Below are positions 42,001 through 55,269 of a stretch of 64,000 nt of DNA, piece after piece; the stretch's first letter is position 1; every line of letters starts with the position of its first letter. Under the pieces are notes generated by a model. That model made no database searches and was not told the DNA's origin. It worked only from the letters and a program-made list of their open reading frames with translations. The position numbers and the translations under genes were made by a program. The stretch comes from Calliopsis andreniformis (taxonomy: Eukaryota; Arthropoda; Insecta; Hymenoptera; Andrenidae), in the NCBI RefSeq assembly GCF_051401765.1, contig NW_027480548.1, positions 1,116,001 to 1,180,000 on the forward strand, written 5' to 3'.

Positions 42001-43720
42001 TTCCTCAATCCTCAATCCTCAATCCTCATTCCTCAATCCTCAAACTTCAATCCTCAATATTCAATCCTCAATCCTCAATTCAGAACACTCAACCCTCAAC
42101 TATCAGTACACAATACTCCATGCTCAATCCTGAATCCTCAATCTTCAATCCTCAATCCTCAACCATCAATCCTCAATCCTCAATCCTCAATACTCAATCC
42201 TCAACCCTCTGTCCTCAGTTTTCAATACTCAACCCTCAATCCTCAATCTTCAATCCACAATCCCCAATCCTCAATCCTCAATCCGCAATCATCAATCTTC
42301 AATCCTCAATCCTCAACCCTCAGTAATCAACCCTCAATCCTCAATCCTCAATCCTCAATCATCAATTCTCAATCCTCAATCTTCAACCCTCAACACTCAA
42401 TCCTCAATGCTCAATCCCCAATCCTCAATCCTCAATCGTCAATCCTCAAGCCTCAACCTTCAATCCTCAAACCTTAATCCTCAATCCCCAATCCTCAATC
42501 CTCAATCTTCAATCCTCAATAGAATATCCTAAATTCTCAGTTTTCAATACTCAGTTCTCAATCTTCAATCGTCAGTCCTAAATCCTCAACCTTCAACCCT
42601 CAATACTCAATCCTCAGTCCACGACACTCAATCTTCAATCCTCTATCCTCAATCGTCAATCCTCAATCCTCAACCATCAATCCTCAATCCTCAATCCTCA
42701 ATCCTCAATGCTCAATCCTCAATCCTCAATCCTCAAACATCAATCATCAATCATCAATCCTCAACCTTCAATCCTCAATCCTCAATCCTCAACCCTCAAT
42801 CCTCGACCCTCAGTAATCAACCCTCAATCCTCAATCCTCAATCCTCAATCATCAATTCTCAATCCTCAATCTTCAATCCTCAATCCCCAATCCTCAATCC
42901 TCAATCTTCAATCCTCAATAGAATATCCTAAATTCTCAGTTTTCAATACTCAGTTCTCAATCTTCAATCGTCAGTTCATAAATCCTCAATCTTCAACCCT
43001 CAATACTCAACCCTCAGTCCACGACACTCAATCTTCAATCCTCTATCCTCAATCGTCAATCCTCAATCCTCAACCATCAATCCACAATCCTCAATCCTCA
43101 TTCCTCAATGCTCAATACTCAATCCTCAATCCTCAAACATCAATCATCAATCCCCAATCTTCAATCCTCAATCCTCAATCCTCAATCTTCAATCCTCAAT
43201 CCTCAACCCTCAATAATCAACCCTCAACCCTCAACCCTCAATCCTCAATCATCAATTCTCAATCCTCAACCTTCAACCCTCAACACTCAATCCTCAATGC
43301 TCAATCCCTAATCCTCAATCCTCAATCGTCAATCCTCAAACCTCAACCTTCAATCATCAATCATCAATCCTCAATCTGCAACCCTCAATCCTCAATCCTC
43401 AACCCTCAATCCTCGACCCTCAATAATCTACCCTCAATCCTCAATCCTCAATCCTCAATCATCAATTCTCAATCCTCAATCTTCAATCCTCAACACTCAA
43501 TCCTCAATGGTCAATCCTCAATTTTCAATCCTCAATAGAATAACCTCAATTCTCAGTTTTCAATACTCACTCCTCAATCTTCAATCGACAGTCCTCAATC
43601 CTCAATCCTCGACCCTCAATTCTCAATCCTGAATCCTCAATCCGCAAACCTCAATCCTCAAACCTCATTCTTCAATCTTCAATCCTCGACCCTCAATTCT
43701 CAATCCTGAATCCTCAATCC

Positions 43721-45437
43721 GCAGACCTCAATCCTCAATCCTCAATCCTCAATCTTCAATCCTCGACGCTCAATCCTCAACCCTCAACCCTCAATCCGCA
43801 ATCCTCAATCATCAATACTCAAACCTCAATCGTCAACTGTCATTCCTCAGTCCTCAATCATCAATCTTCAGTCCTCAATCCCCAATCCACAATCCTCAAT
43901 TATCAATCCTAAACCCTCAAACGTCAATCTCAATCCGCAATCTTCAAACATGATTAAACAATTCTCAATCTTCAATCCTCAAACCTTATTCGTCAATCCT
44001 CAACCCTCAACCCTGAGTCCTCAATCCTCAATCTTCTGTCCTTTATCCGCAATCCTCTATCCTCAATCCTCAATCCTCAATTCTCAATCCGCAATCCTGA
44101 ATCTTCAATCCTCAATCCTCAATCCTGAATCGTCAATCCTCAATCCTCAATCCTCCGTCCTCAATACTCAACCCTCAATGCTCAATGCTCAATACTCAAT
44201 GCTCAACCCTGAATACTCAATCCTCAATCCTCAGTCCTCAATCCTCAATCCTCAATCCTCAATCCTCAGTCCTCAATCTTCAATCATCAATCATCAATGC
44301 TCAATCTTCAATCCTCAGTTCTCAACACTTAATCCTCAATCCCAAATCCTCAATTCTCAGTTCTCAGGTGAAAAACCTCAATTCTCAGTTTTCAATACTC
44401 AGTTCTCAATCTTCAATCGTCAGTCCTAAATCCTCAATCTTCAACACTCAATACTCAATCCTCAGTCCACGACACTCAATATTCAATCCTCTATCCTCAA
44501 TCGGCAATCCTCAATCCTCAACCATCAATCCTCAATCCTCAATCCTCAATCCTCAATGCTCAAACCTCAATCCTCATTCCTCAATCATCAATCATCAATC
44601 ATCAATACTCAATCTTCAATCCTCAATCCTCAACCCTCAGTAATCAACCCTCAATCCTCAATCCTCAATCCTCAATCCTCGACCCTCAGTAATCTACCCT
44701 CAATCCTCAATCCTCAATCCTCAATCCTCAATCATCAATTCTCAATCCTCAATCTTCAATCCTCAATCCCCAATCCTCAATCCTCAATCTTCAATCCTCA
44801 ATAGAATATCCTAAATTCTCAGTTTTCAATACTCAGTTCTCAATCTTCAATCGTCAGTCCTAAATCCTCAATCTTCAACACTCAATACTCAATCCTCAGT
44901 CCACGACACTCAATCTTCAATCCTCTATCCTCAATCGTCAATCCTCAATCCTCAACCATCAGTCCTCAATCCTCAATCCTCAATCCTCAATGCTCAATCC
45001 TCAATCCTCAATCCTCAATCCTCAATCCTCAATTCTCAGCCTTCAATAGAAAATCATCAATTCTCATTCTCCAATACTCAATCCTCAATCTACAATCTTC
45101 AAATCTCTGTTCCCAAACATCAATTCTCAGCACTCTATCCTCAATCCCCAGTCCTCAATCCTCAATCGTCAATCCTCAAACCTCAACCTTCAATCCTCAA
45201 TCCTCAATCCTCAATCCTCAATCCTCAATCCTCAATCCTCAATCCTCAATCCTCAGTCCTCAATCCTCAATACTCAATCCTCAATCCTCCGTCCTCAATC
45301 CTCAATCCTCAATTCTCAATCCTGAATCCTCAATCCTCAATCCTCAGTCATCAAGCCACAATCCACAATATTCAATTGTCAATCCTCAATTCTCAAACCT
45401 CAATCCTCAGCCCTCAGTCCTCAATCCTCAATCCTCT
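43721..45437. repeat. 1.7-kb stretch right of copy B, within the 7.6-kb unit
   Basis: Holds a cassette-C variant with CATGATTAAAC near 43,948 that resembles 39,798 and 28,708. Then come cassette-A variants near 44,360 and 44,800, and a cassette-B-like segment near 45,045. It is repeated at 51,333-53,049. Nothing other than satellite is visible. Confidence 0.65.
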
Positions 45438-48400
45438 ATCCTCAATCCTCAAACCTCAACCCTCAACCCTCAGTAATCAACCCTCAATCCTCAATCCTCC
45501 ATCCTCAATCCTCAACCCTCAATCCGCAATCCTCAATCCTCAATACTCAAACCTCAATCCTCAACCCTCATTCCTCAGTCCTCAATCATCAATCTTCAGT
45601 CCTCAATCCCCAATCCACAATCCTCAATTATCAATCCTAAACCCTCAAACGTCAACCTCAATCCTCAATCCTCAATTCTCAATCCTCAATCCTCAATCTT
45701 CAATCCTCGATCCTCAATCCTCAAACCTCAACCTTCAATCCTCAACACTTAATCCTCAATACCCAATCCTCAATCCTCTATGCTCAATCCTCAATCGTCA
45801 ATCCTCAATCATCAATCATCAATCATCAATACTCAATCTTCAATCCTCAATCCTCAATCCTCAACCGTCAATCCTCAACCCTCAGTAATCAACCCTCAAT
45901 CCTCAATCCTCAATCCTTAATCATCAATTCTCAATCCTCAATCTTCAATCCTCAGCACTCAATCCTCAATGCTCAATCCTCAATTTTCAATCCTCAATAG
46001 AATAACCTCAATTCTCAGTTTTCAATACTCACTTTTCAATCTTCAATCGACAGTCCTCAATCCTCAATCTTCAACCCTCAATCCTCAATCCTCAGTCCAC
46101 GATACTCAATCTTCAATCGTCAATCCTCATTCCTCAACCTACAATCCTCAATCCTCAATCCTCAATCCTCAATCCTCAATCCTCAATCCTCAATCCTCAA
46201 TTCTCAGCCCTCAATAGAAAATCCTCAATTCTCAGTTTTCAATACTCAATCCTCAATCTACAATCTTCAAATCTCTGTTCCCAAATATCAATTCTCAACA
46301 CTCTAACCTCAACACTCAGCCCTCAATCTTCAATCTACAATCTTCAAACCTCGTTCTTCAATCTTCAATCCTCGACACTCAATCCTCAATCCTCAATCCT
46401 CAATCCGCAAACCTCAATCCTCAATCCTCAATCCTCAATCTTCAATCCTCGACACTCAATCCTCAATCCTCAACCCTCAATCCGCAATCCTCAATCCTCA
46501 ATACTCAAACCTCAATCCTCAACCCTCATTCCTCAGTCCTCAATCATCAATCTTCAGTCCTCAATCCCCAATCCACAATCCTCAATTATCAATCCTAAAC
46601 CCTCAAACGTCAACCTCAATCCTCAATCTTCAAACATGAATAAACAATTCTCAATCTTCACTCCTCAAACCTCAATAGTCAATCCTCAATCCCCAACCCT
46701 GAGTCCTCAATCCTCAATCCTCAATCCTCAATCCTCAATCCTCAACACTCATTCCTCAATCCTCAATCCTCATTCCTCAATCCTCAAACTTCAATCCTCA
46801 ATATTCAATCCTCAATCCTCAATTCACAACACTCAACCCTCAACTATCAGTACACAATACTCCATGCTCAATCCTGAATCCTCAATCTTCAATCCTCAAT
46901 CCTCAACCATCAATCCTCAATCCTCAATCCTCAATACTCAATCCTCAACCCTCTGTCCTCAGTTTTCAATAATCAACCCTCAATCCTTAATCTTCAATCC
47001 ACAATCCCCAATCCTCAATCCTCAATCCGCAATCATCAATCTTCAATCCTCAATCCTCAACCCTCAGTAATCAACCCTCAATCCTCAATCCTCAATCCTC
47101 AATCATCAATTCTCAATCCTCAATCTTCAACCCTCAATACTCAATCCGCAGTCCACGACACTCAATCTTCAATCCTCTATCCTCAATCGTCAATCCTCAA
47201 TCCTCAACCATCAATCCTCAATCCTCAATCCTCAATCCTCAATGCTCAATCCTCAATCCTCAATCCTCAAACATCAATCATCAATCATCAATCCTCAACC
47301 TTCAATCCTCAATCCTCAATCCTCAGCCCTCAATCCTCAATCCCCAATCCACAATCCTCAATTATCAATTCTAAACCCTCAAACGTCAATCTCAATCCGC
47401 AATCTTCAAACATGATTAAACAATTCTCAATCTTCTATCCTCAAACCTTATTCGCCAATCCTCAATCCTCAACCCTGAGTCCTCAATCCTCAATCTTCAG
47501 TCCTTTATCCGCAATCCTCTATCCTCAATCCTCAATCCTCAATCCTCAATCCGTAATCCTGAATCTTCAATCCTCAATCCTCAATACTGAATCCTCAATC
47601 CTCAATCCTCCGTCCTCAATACCCAACCCTCAATCCTCAATGCTCAATACTCAATGCTCAACCCTGAATCCTCAATCCTCAATCCTCAGTCCTCAATCCT
47701 CAATCCTCAATCCTCAATCCTCAGTCCTCAATCTTCAATCATCAATCATCAATGCTCAATCTTCAATCCTCAGTTCTCAACACTTAATCCTCAATCCCAA
47801 ATCCTCAATTCTCAGTTCTCAGGTGAAAAACCTCAATTCTCAGTTTTCAATACTCAGTTCTCAATCTTCAATCGTCAGTCCTAAATCCTCAATCTTCAAC
47901 ACTCAATACTCAATCCTCAGTCCACGACACTCAATATTCAATCCTCTATCCTCAATCGGCAATCCTCAATCCTCAACCACCAATCCTCAATCCTCAATCC
48001 TCAATCCTCAATGCTCAATCCTCAATCCTCATTCCTCAATCATCAATCATCAATCATCAATACTCAATCTTCAATCCTCAATCCTCAACCCTCAGTAATC
48101 AACCCTCAATCCTCAATCCTCAATCCTCAATCCTCGACCCTCAGTAATCTACCCTCAATCCTCAATCCTCAATCCTCAATCATCAATTCTCAATCCTCAA
48201 TCTTCAATCCTCCATCCCCAATCCTCAATCCTCAATCTTCAATCCTCAATAGAATATCCTAAATTCTCAGTTTTCAATACTCAGTTCTCAATCTTCAATC
48301 GTCAGTCCTAAATCCTCAATCTTCAACACTCAATACTCAATCCTCAGTCCACGACACTCAATCTTCAATCCACTATCCTCAATCGTCAATCCTCAATCCT

Positions 48401-51400
48401 CAACCATCAATCCTCAATCCTCAAACCTCAATCCTCAATGCTCAATACTCAATCCTCAATCCTCAAACATCAATCATCAATCCCCAATCCTCAATCCTCA
48501 ATCCTCAATCCTCAATCTTCAATCCTCAATACTCAACCCTCAGTAATCAACCCTCAATCCTCAATCCTCAATCCTCAATCATCAATTCTCAATCCTCAAC
48601 CTTCAACCCTCAACACTCAATCCTCAATACTCAATCCCTAATCCTCAATCCTCAATCGTCAATCCTCAAACCTCAACGTTCAATCCTCAACCCTTAATCC
48701 TCAATCCCCAATCCTCAATCCTCAATCTTCAATCCTAAATAGAATATCCTAAATTCTCAGTTTTCAATTCTCAGTTCTCAATCTTCAATCGTCAGTCCTA
48801 AATCCTCAACCTTCAACCCTCAATACTCAATCCTCAGTCCACGACACTCAATCTTCAATCCTCTATCATCAATCGTCAATCCTCAATCCTCAACCATCAA
48901 TCCTCAATCCTCAATCCTCAATCCTCAATCCTCAATTCTCAGCCCTCAATAGAAAATCCTCAATTCTCATTTTCCAATACTCTATCCTCAATCTACAATC
49001 TTCAAATCTCTGTTCCCAAACATCAATTCTCAGCACTCTATCCTCAACACTCAGTCCTCAATCTTCAATCTACAATTCTCAAACCTCATTCTTCAATCTT
49101 CAATCCTCGACCCTCAATTCTCAATCCTGAATCCTCAATCCGCAAACCTCAATCCTCAAACCTCATTCTTCAATCTTCAATCCTCGACCCTCAATTCTCA
49201 ATCCTGAATCCTCAATCCGCAAACCTCAATGCTCAATCCTCAATCCTCAATCTTCAATCCTCGACGCTCAATCCTCAATCCTCAACCCTCAATCCGCAAT
49301 CCTCAATCATCAATACTCAAACCTCAATCCTCAACCCTCATTCCTCAGTCCTCAATCATCAATCTTCAGTCCTCAATCCCCAATCCACAATCCTCAATTA
49401 TCAATCCTAAACCCTCAAACGTCAACCTCAATCCTCAATCTTCAAACATGAATAAACAATTCTCAATCTTCAATCCTCAAACCTCAATAGTCAATCCTCA
49501 ATCCTCAACCCTGAGTCCTCAATCCTCAATCTTCAATCCTTTATCCGCAATCCTCAATCCTCAATCCTCAATCCTCAATCCTCAATCCTCAATCCTCAAT
49601 CCTCAATCCTCATTCCTCAATCCTCAATCCTCAATCCTCATTCCTCAATCCTCAAACTTCAATCCTCAATATTCAATCCTCAATCCTCAATTCAGAACAC
49701 TCAACCCTCAACTATCAGTACACAATACTCCATGCTCAATCCTGAATCCTCAATCTTCAATCCTCAATCCTCAACCATCAATCCTCAATCCTCAATCCTC
49801 AATACTCAATCCTCAACCCTCTGTCCTCAGTTTTCAATACTCAACCCTCAATCCTCAATCTTCAATCCACAATCCCCAATCCTCAATCCTCAATCCGCAA
49901 TCATCAATCTTCAATCCTCAATCCTCAACCCTCAGTAATCAACCCTCAATCCTCAATCCTCAATCCTCAATCATCAATTCTCAATCCTCAATCTTCAACC
50001 CTCAACACTCAATCCTCAATGCTCAATCCCCAATCCTCAATCCTCAATCGTCAATCCTCAAGCCTCAACCTTCAATCCTCAAACCTTAATCCTCAATCCC
50101 CAATCCTCAATCCTCAATCTTCAATCCTCAATAGAATATCCTAAATTCTCAGTTTTCAATACTCAGTTCTCAATCTTCAATCGTCAGTCCTAAATCCTCA
50201 ACCTTCAACCCTCAATACTCAATCCTCAGTCCACGACACTCAATCTTCAATCCTCTATCCTCAATCGTCAATCCTCAATCCTCAACCATCAATCCTCAAT
50301 CCTCAATCCTCAATCCTCAATGCTCAATCCTCAATCCTCAATCCTCAAACATCAATCATCAATCATCAATCCTCAACCTTCAATCCTCAATCCTCAATCC
50401 TCAACCCTCAATCCTCGACCCTCAGTAATCAACCCTCAATCCTCAATCCTCAATCCTCAATCATCAATTCTCAATCCTCAATCTTCAATCCTCAATCCCC
50501 AATCCTCAATCCTCAATCTTCAATCCTCAATAGAATATCCTAAATTCTCAGTTTTCAATACTCAGTTCTCAATCTTCAATCGTCAGTTCATAAATCCTCA
50601 ATCTTCAACCCTCAATACTCAACCCTCAGTCCACGACACTCAATCTTCAATCCTCTATCCTCAATCGTCAATCCTCAATCCTCAACCATCAATCCACAAT
50701 CCTCAATCCTCATTCCTCAATGCTCAATACTCAATCCTCAATCCTCAAACATCAATCATCAATCCCCAATCTTCAATCCTCAATCCTCAATCCTCAATCT
50801 TCAATCCTCAATCCTCAACCCTCAATAATCAACCCTCAACCCTCAACCCTCAATCCTCAATCATCAATTCTCAATCCTCAACCTTCAACCCTCAACACTC
50901 AATCCTCAATGCTCAATCCCTAATCCTCAATCCTCAATCGTCAATCCTCAAACCTCAACCTTCAATCATCAATCATCAATCCTCAATCTGCAACCCTCAA
51001 TCCTCAATCCTCAACCCTCAATCCTCGACCCTCAATAATCTACCCTCAATCCTCAATCCTCAATCCTCAATCATCAATTCTCAATCCTCAATCTTCAATC
51101 CTCAACACTCAATCCTCAATGGTCAATCCTCAATTTTCAATCCTCAATAGAATAACCTCAATTCTCAGTTTTCAATACTCACTCCTCAATCTTCAATCGA
51201 CAGTCCTCAATCCTCAATCCTCGACCCTCAATTCTCAATCCTGAATCCTCAATCCGCAAACCTCAATCCTCAAACCTCATTCTTCAATCTTCAATCCTCG
51301 ACCCTCAATTCTCAATCCTGAATCCTCAATCCGCAGACCTCAATCCTCAATCCTCAATCCTCAATCTTCAATCCTCGACGCTCAATCCTCAACCCTCAAC

Positions 51401-53049
51401 CCTCAATCCGCAATCCTCAATCATCAATACTCAAACCTCAATCGTCAACTGTCATTCCTCAGTCCTCAATCATCAATCTTCAGTCCTCAATCCCCAATCC
51501 ACAATCCTCAATTATCAATCCTAAACCCTCAAACGTCAATCTCAATCCGCAATCTTCAAACATGATTAAACAATTCTCAATCTTCAATCCTCAAACCTTA
51601 TTCGTCAATCCTCAACCCTCAACCCTGAGTCCTCAATCCTCAATCTTCTGTCCTTTATCCGCAATCCTCTATCCTCAATCCTCAATCCTCAATTCTCAAT
51701 CCGCAATCCTGAATCTTCAATCCTCAATCCTCAATCCTGAATCGTCAATCCTCAATCCTCAATCCTCCGTCCTCAATACTCAACCCTCAATGCTCAATGC
51801 TCAATACTCAATGCTCAACCCTGAATACTCAATCCTCAATCCTCAGTCCTCAATCCTCAATCCTCAATCCTCAATCCTCAGTCCTCAATCTTCAATCATC
51901 AATCATCAATGCTCAATCTTCAATCCTCAGTTCTCAACACTTAATCCTCAATCCCAAATCCTCAATTCTCAGTTCTCAGGTGAAAAACCTCAATTCTCAG
52001 TTTTCAATACTCAGTTCTCAATCTTCAATCGTCAGTCCTAAATCCTCAATCTTCAACACTCAATACTCAATCCTCAGTCCACGACACTCAATATTCAATC
52101 CTCTATCCTCAATCGGCAATCCTCAATCCTCAACCATCAATCCTCAATCCTCAATCCTCAATCCTCAATGCTCAAACCTCAATCCTCATTCCTCAATCAT
52201 CAATCATCAATCATCAATACTCAATCTTCAATCCTCAATCCTCAACCCTCAGTAATCAACCCTCAATCCTCAATCCTCAATCCTCAATCCTCGACCCTCA
52301 GTAATCTACCCTCAATCCTCAATCCTCAATCCTCAATCCTCAATCATCAATTCTCAATCCTCAATCTTCAATCCTCAATCCCCAATCCTCAATCCTCAAT
52401 CTTCAATCCTCAATAGAATATCCTAAATTCTCAGTTTTCAATACTCAGTTCTCAATCTTCAATCGTCAGTCCTAAATCCTCAATCTTCAACACTCAATAC
52501 TCAATCCTCAGTCCACGACACTCAATCTTCAATCCTCTATCCTCAATCGTCAATCCTCAATCCTCAACCATCAGTCCTCAATCCTCAATCCTCAATCCTC
52601 AATGCTCAATCCTCAATCCTCAATCCTCAATCCTCAATCCTCAATTCTCAGCCTTCAATAGAAAATCATCAATTCTCATTCTCCAATACTCAATCCTCAA
52701 TCTACAATCTTCAAATCTCTGTTCCCAAACATCAATTCTCAGCACTCTATCCTCAATCCCCAGTCCTCAATCCTCAATCGTCAATCCTCAAACCTCAACC
52801 TTCAATCCTCAATCCTCAATCCTCAATCCTCAATCCTCAATCCTCAATCCTCAATCCTCAATCCTCAGTCCTCAATCCTCAATACTCAATCCTCAATCCT
52901 CCGTCCTCAATCCTCAATCCTCAATTCTCAATCCTGAATCCTCAATCCTCAATCCTCAGTCATCAAGCCACAATCCACAATATTCAATTGTCAATCCTCA
53001 ATTCTCAAACCTCAATCCTCAGCCCTCAGTCCTCAATCCTCAATCCTCT
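45438..53049. repeat. 7,612-bp tandem duplication, second copy
   Basis: Abuts the first copy. The junction falls in a 15-bp overlap (45,438-45,452), present again at 53,050-53,064, after which the sequence leaves the repeat (TACTCTGTCC instead of ACCTCAACCC). Near-identity and constant spacing make it the youngest large event in the window, unless it is an assembly artefact. Confidence 0.9.
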
Positions 53050-55269
53050 ATCCTCAATCCTCAATACTCTGTCCTCGACCCTCTGTCCTCAGTCTTCAAT
53101 ACTCAATCCTCAATCCTCAACCCTCAACCTTCAACCCTCAGTAATCAGCCCTCAATCCTCAATCCTCAATCCTCAATCATCAGTCCTCAATACTCAATCC
53201 CCAACCCTCAATCATCAATCCTCAATCCTCAATCCTCAATACACAATCCTCAATTCTCAATCCCCATAATTGAATTGTCAATCCTCAATTCTCAAACCTC
53301 AGTCCTCAACCCTCCATCCTTAATTCTCAAACCACAATCTTCAACATCAATCCTCAATCTTCAATCTTCAAATCTTAGTCCCCAAACATCAATTCTCAAC
53401 ACTCTATCCTCAACACCCAGTCCTCAATATTCAATCGTCAATCCTCAGTCCTCAACCTTCAATCCTCAATACTCAGCCCTCAATCCTCAATCCTCAATCC
53501 TCGATCCTCAATCCTGAATCCTTAATCCACAATCCTCAATCCTCAATCCTCAATACTCAATTCTCAATCCTCCGTCCTCAATGCTCAATACTCAATACCC
53601 AACACTCAATCCTCAATTCTGAATCCTCAATTCTCAATCAAAAATTTCCAATCCTCTATCTTCAATACTCAACCATCAATCCTCAATCTTCAATCCTCAA
53701 TCCTCAATCCTCAATCCTCAATCCTCAATCCTCAATCCTCAATCCTCAATCCTCAATCCTCAATCCTCAATCCTCAATCCTCAATCCTCAATCCTCAATA
53801 CTCAATCCTCAATACTCAACCCTCAATCCTCAATCCTCAATCCTCAATCCTCAATCCTCAATCCTCAATTCACAATTCTCAATCCTCAATCCTCAATCCA
53901 CAATGCTCAATCCTCAATACTCAATCCTCAATCCTCAATCCTCAATCCTCAATCCTCAATCCTCAATCCACAATCCTCAATCATCAATCCTCAATCCTCA
54001 ACCATCAATCCTCAATCCTCAATCCTCAATACTCAGTCCCCAACCCTCTGTCCTCAGTCTTTAATACTAAATCCTCAATCTTCTTTCTTCAAATCTTAGT
54101 CCTCAAACGTCAAGTGTCAACGCTCTATCCTCAACACCAAGTCCTCAATATTCAATCGTCAATCCTCAGTCCTCAACCTTCAATCCTCAATATTCAGCAC
54201 TCAATCCTCAATCCTCAATCCTCAATCCTCAATCCTCAATCCACAATCCTCTATCCTCAATCCGCCGTCCTCAATCCTCAACCCTCAATCCTCAATGCTC
54301 AATACTCAATACCCAAACCTCAACCCTCAATTCTCAATCCTCAATCCTCAATCCACAACCCTCAATCCTCAATCCTCCGTCCGCAAACCTCAATCCTCAC
54401 TATTCAATGCTCAATCCTCGATCCTCAATCCTCAACCATCAATCGTCAATCCTCAATCCTCAATCCACAATCCTGAATCCTCAATCCTCAATCCTCAACG
54501 CTCAATCCTCAACCCACAGTCTCAACCATTAATCCTCAACCCTCAATTCGCAATCCTCAATCATCAGTAGAATATCCTCAATTCTCAGTCTTCAATACTC
54601 AATCCTCAACCATCAATCTTCAAATCTTAGTCCTCAAACATCAATTCTCAGCACTCTACCCTCAACACCCAGTCCTCAATATTCAATCGTCAATCCTCAG
54701 TCCTCAACCTTCAATCCTCAACACTCAGACCTCAATCCTCAATCCTCAATCCTCAATGCTCAATCCTCAATACTTAATCCTCAATCCTCAATCCTCAATC
54801 CTCAATACTCAATTCTCAATCCTCCGTCCTCAATGCTCAATACTCAATACACAACACTTAATCCTCAATTCTGAATCCTCAATAGAATAACCTCAATTCT
54901 CAGTTTTCAATACTCACTCTTCAATCTTCAATCGACAGTCCTCAATCCTCAATCTTCAACCCTCAATCCTCAATCCTCAGTCCACGATACTCAATCTTCA
55001 ACCGTTAATCCTCATTCCTCAACCTACAATCCTCAATCCTCAGTCCACGATACTCAATCTTCAATCGTCAATCCTCATTCCTCAACCTATAATCCTCAAT
55101 CCTCAATCTTCAATCCGCAATCCCCAATCCTCAATCCTCAATCCTCAATCATCAATCTTCAATCCTCAATCCTCAACCCTCAGTAATCAACCCTCTACCC
55201 TCAATCCTCAATCCTCAATCATCAATTCTCAATCCTCAATCTTCAACCCTCAACACTCAATCCTCAATC
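53050..55269. repeat. Transition zone with the most uniform heptamers
   Basis: Right of the 7.6-kb duplication the sequence changes family. It shares about 53,230-53,460 with 59,370-59,600 (spacing 6,140; landmark CCCCATAATTGAATTG). It contains long runs of plain TCAATCC (53,690-54,030) and a 63-bp tandem duplication (landmark CAGTCCACGATACTC at 54,978 and 55,041). Confidence 0.7.
53690..53799. repeat. Longest perfect TCAATCC run noticed
   Basis: About 110 bp (nearly 16 units) without a single substitution, followed by further almost perfect runs to about 53,985. A second run of about 80 bp lies at 60,511-60,592. Elsewhere perfect runs are mostly shorter than ten units. This suggests recent local slippage expansion. 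Confidence 0.85.

Larger units (their letters stand above)
32542..43720. repeat. 10.6-kb tandem duplication, copy B (11.2 kb)
   Basis: Directly follows copy A. The junction lies in 12 bp common to both unit ends (AATCCTCAATCC at 32,542-32,553). The match to copy A ends at 43,720, where B goes on GCAGACC and A has already restarted with TCAATTC. Scattered single-base differences are visible, such as G at 22,740 against A at 33,333, and CCACAATCC near 24,485 against CCGCAATCC near 35,078. The copies are close but not identical. Confidence 0.85.
37826..45437. repeat. 7,612-bp tandem duplication, first copy
   Basis: Matches 45,438-53,049 at constant spacing of 7,612 bp, with no indel noticed. 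I saw two base differences while comparing: T39536 against G47148, and A39824 against T47436. The left limit is set by a mismatch at 37,825/45,437. It includes the right half of copy B of the 10.6-kb duplication plus 1.7 kb beyond it, so it arose after that event. Confidence 0.9.
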
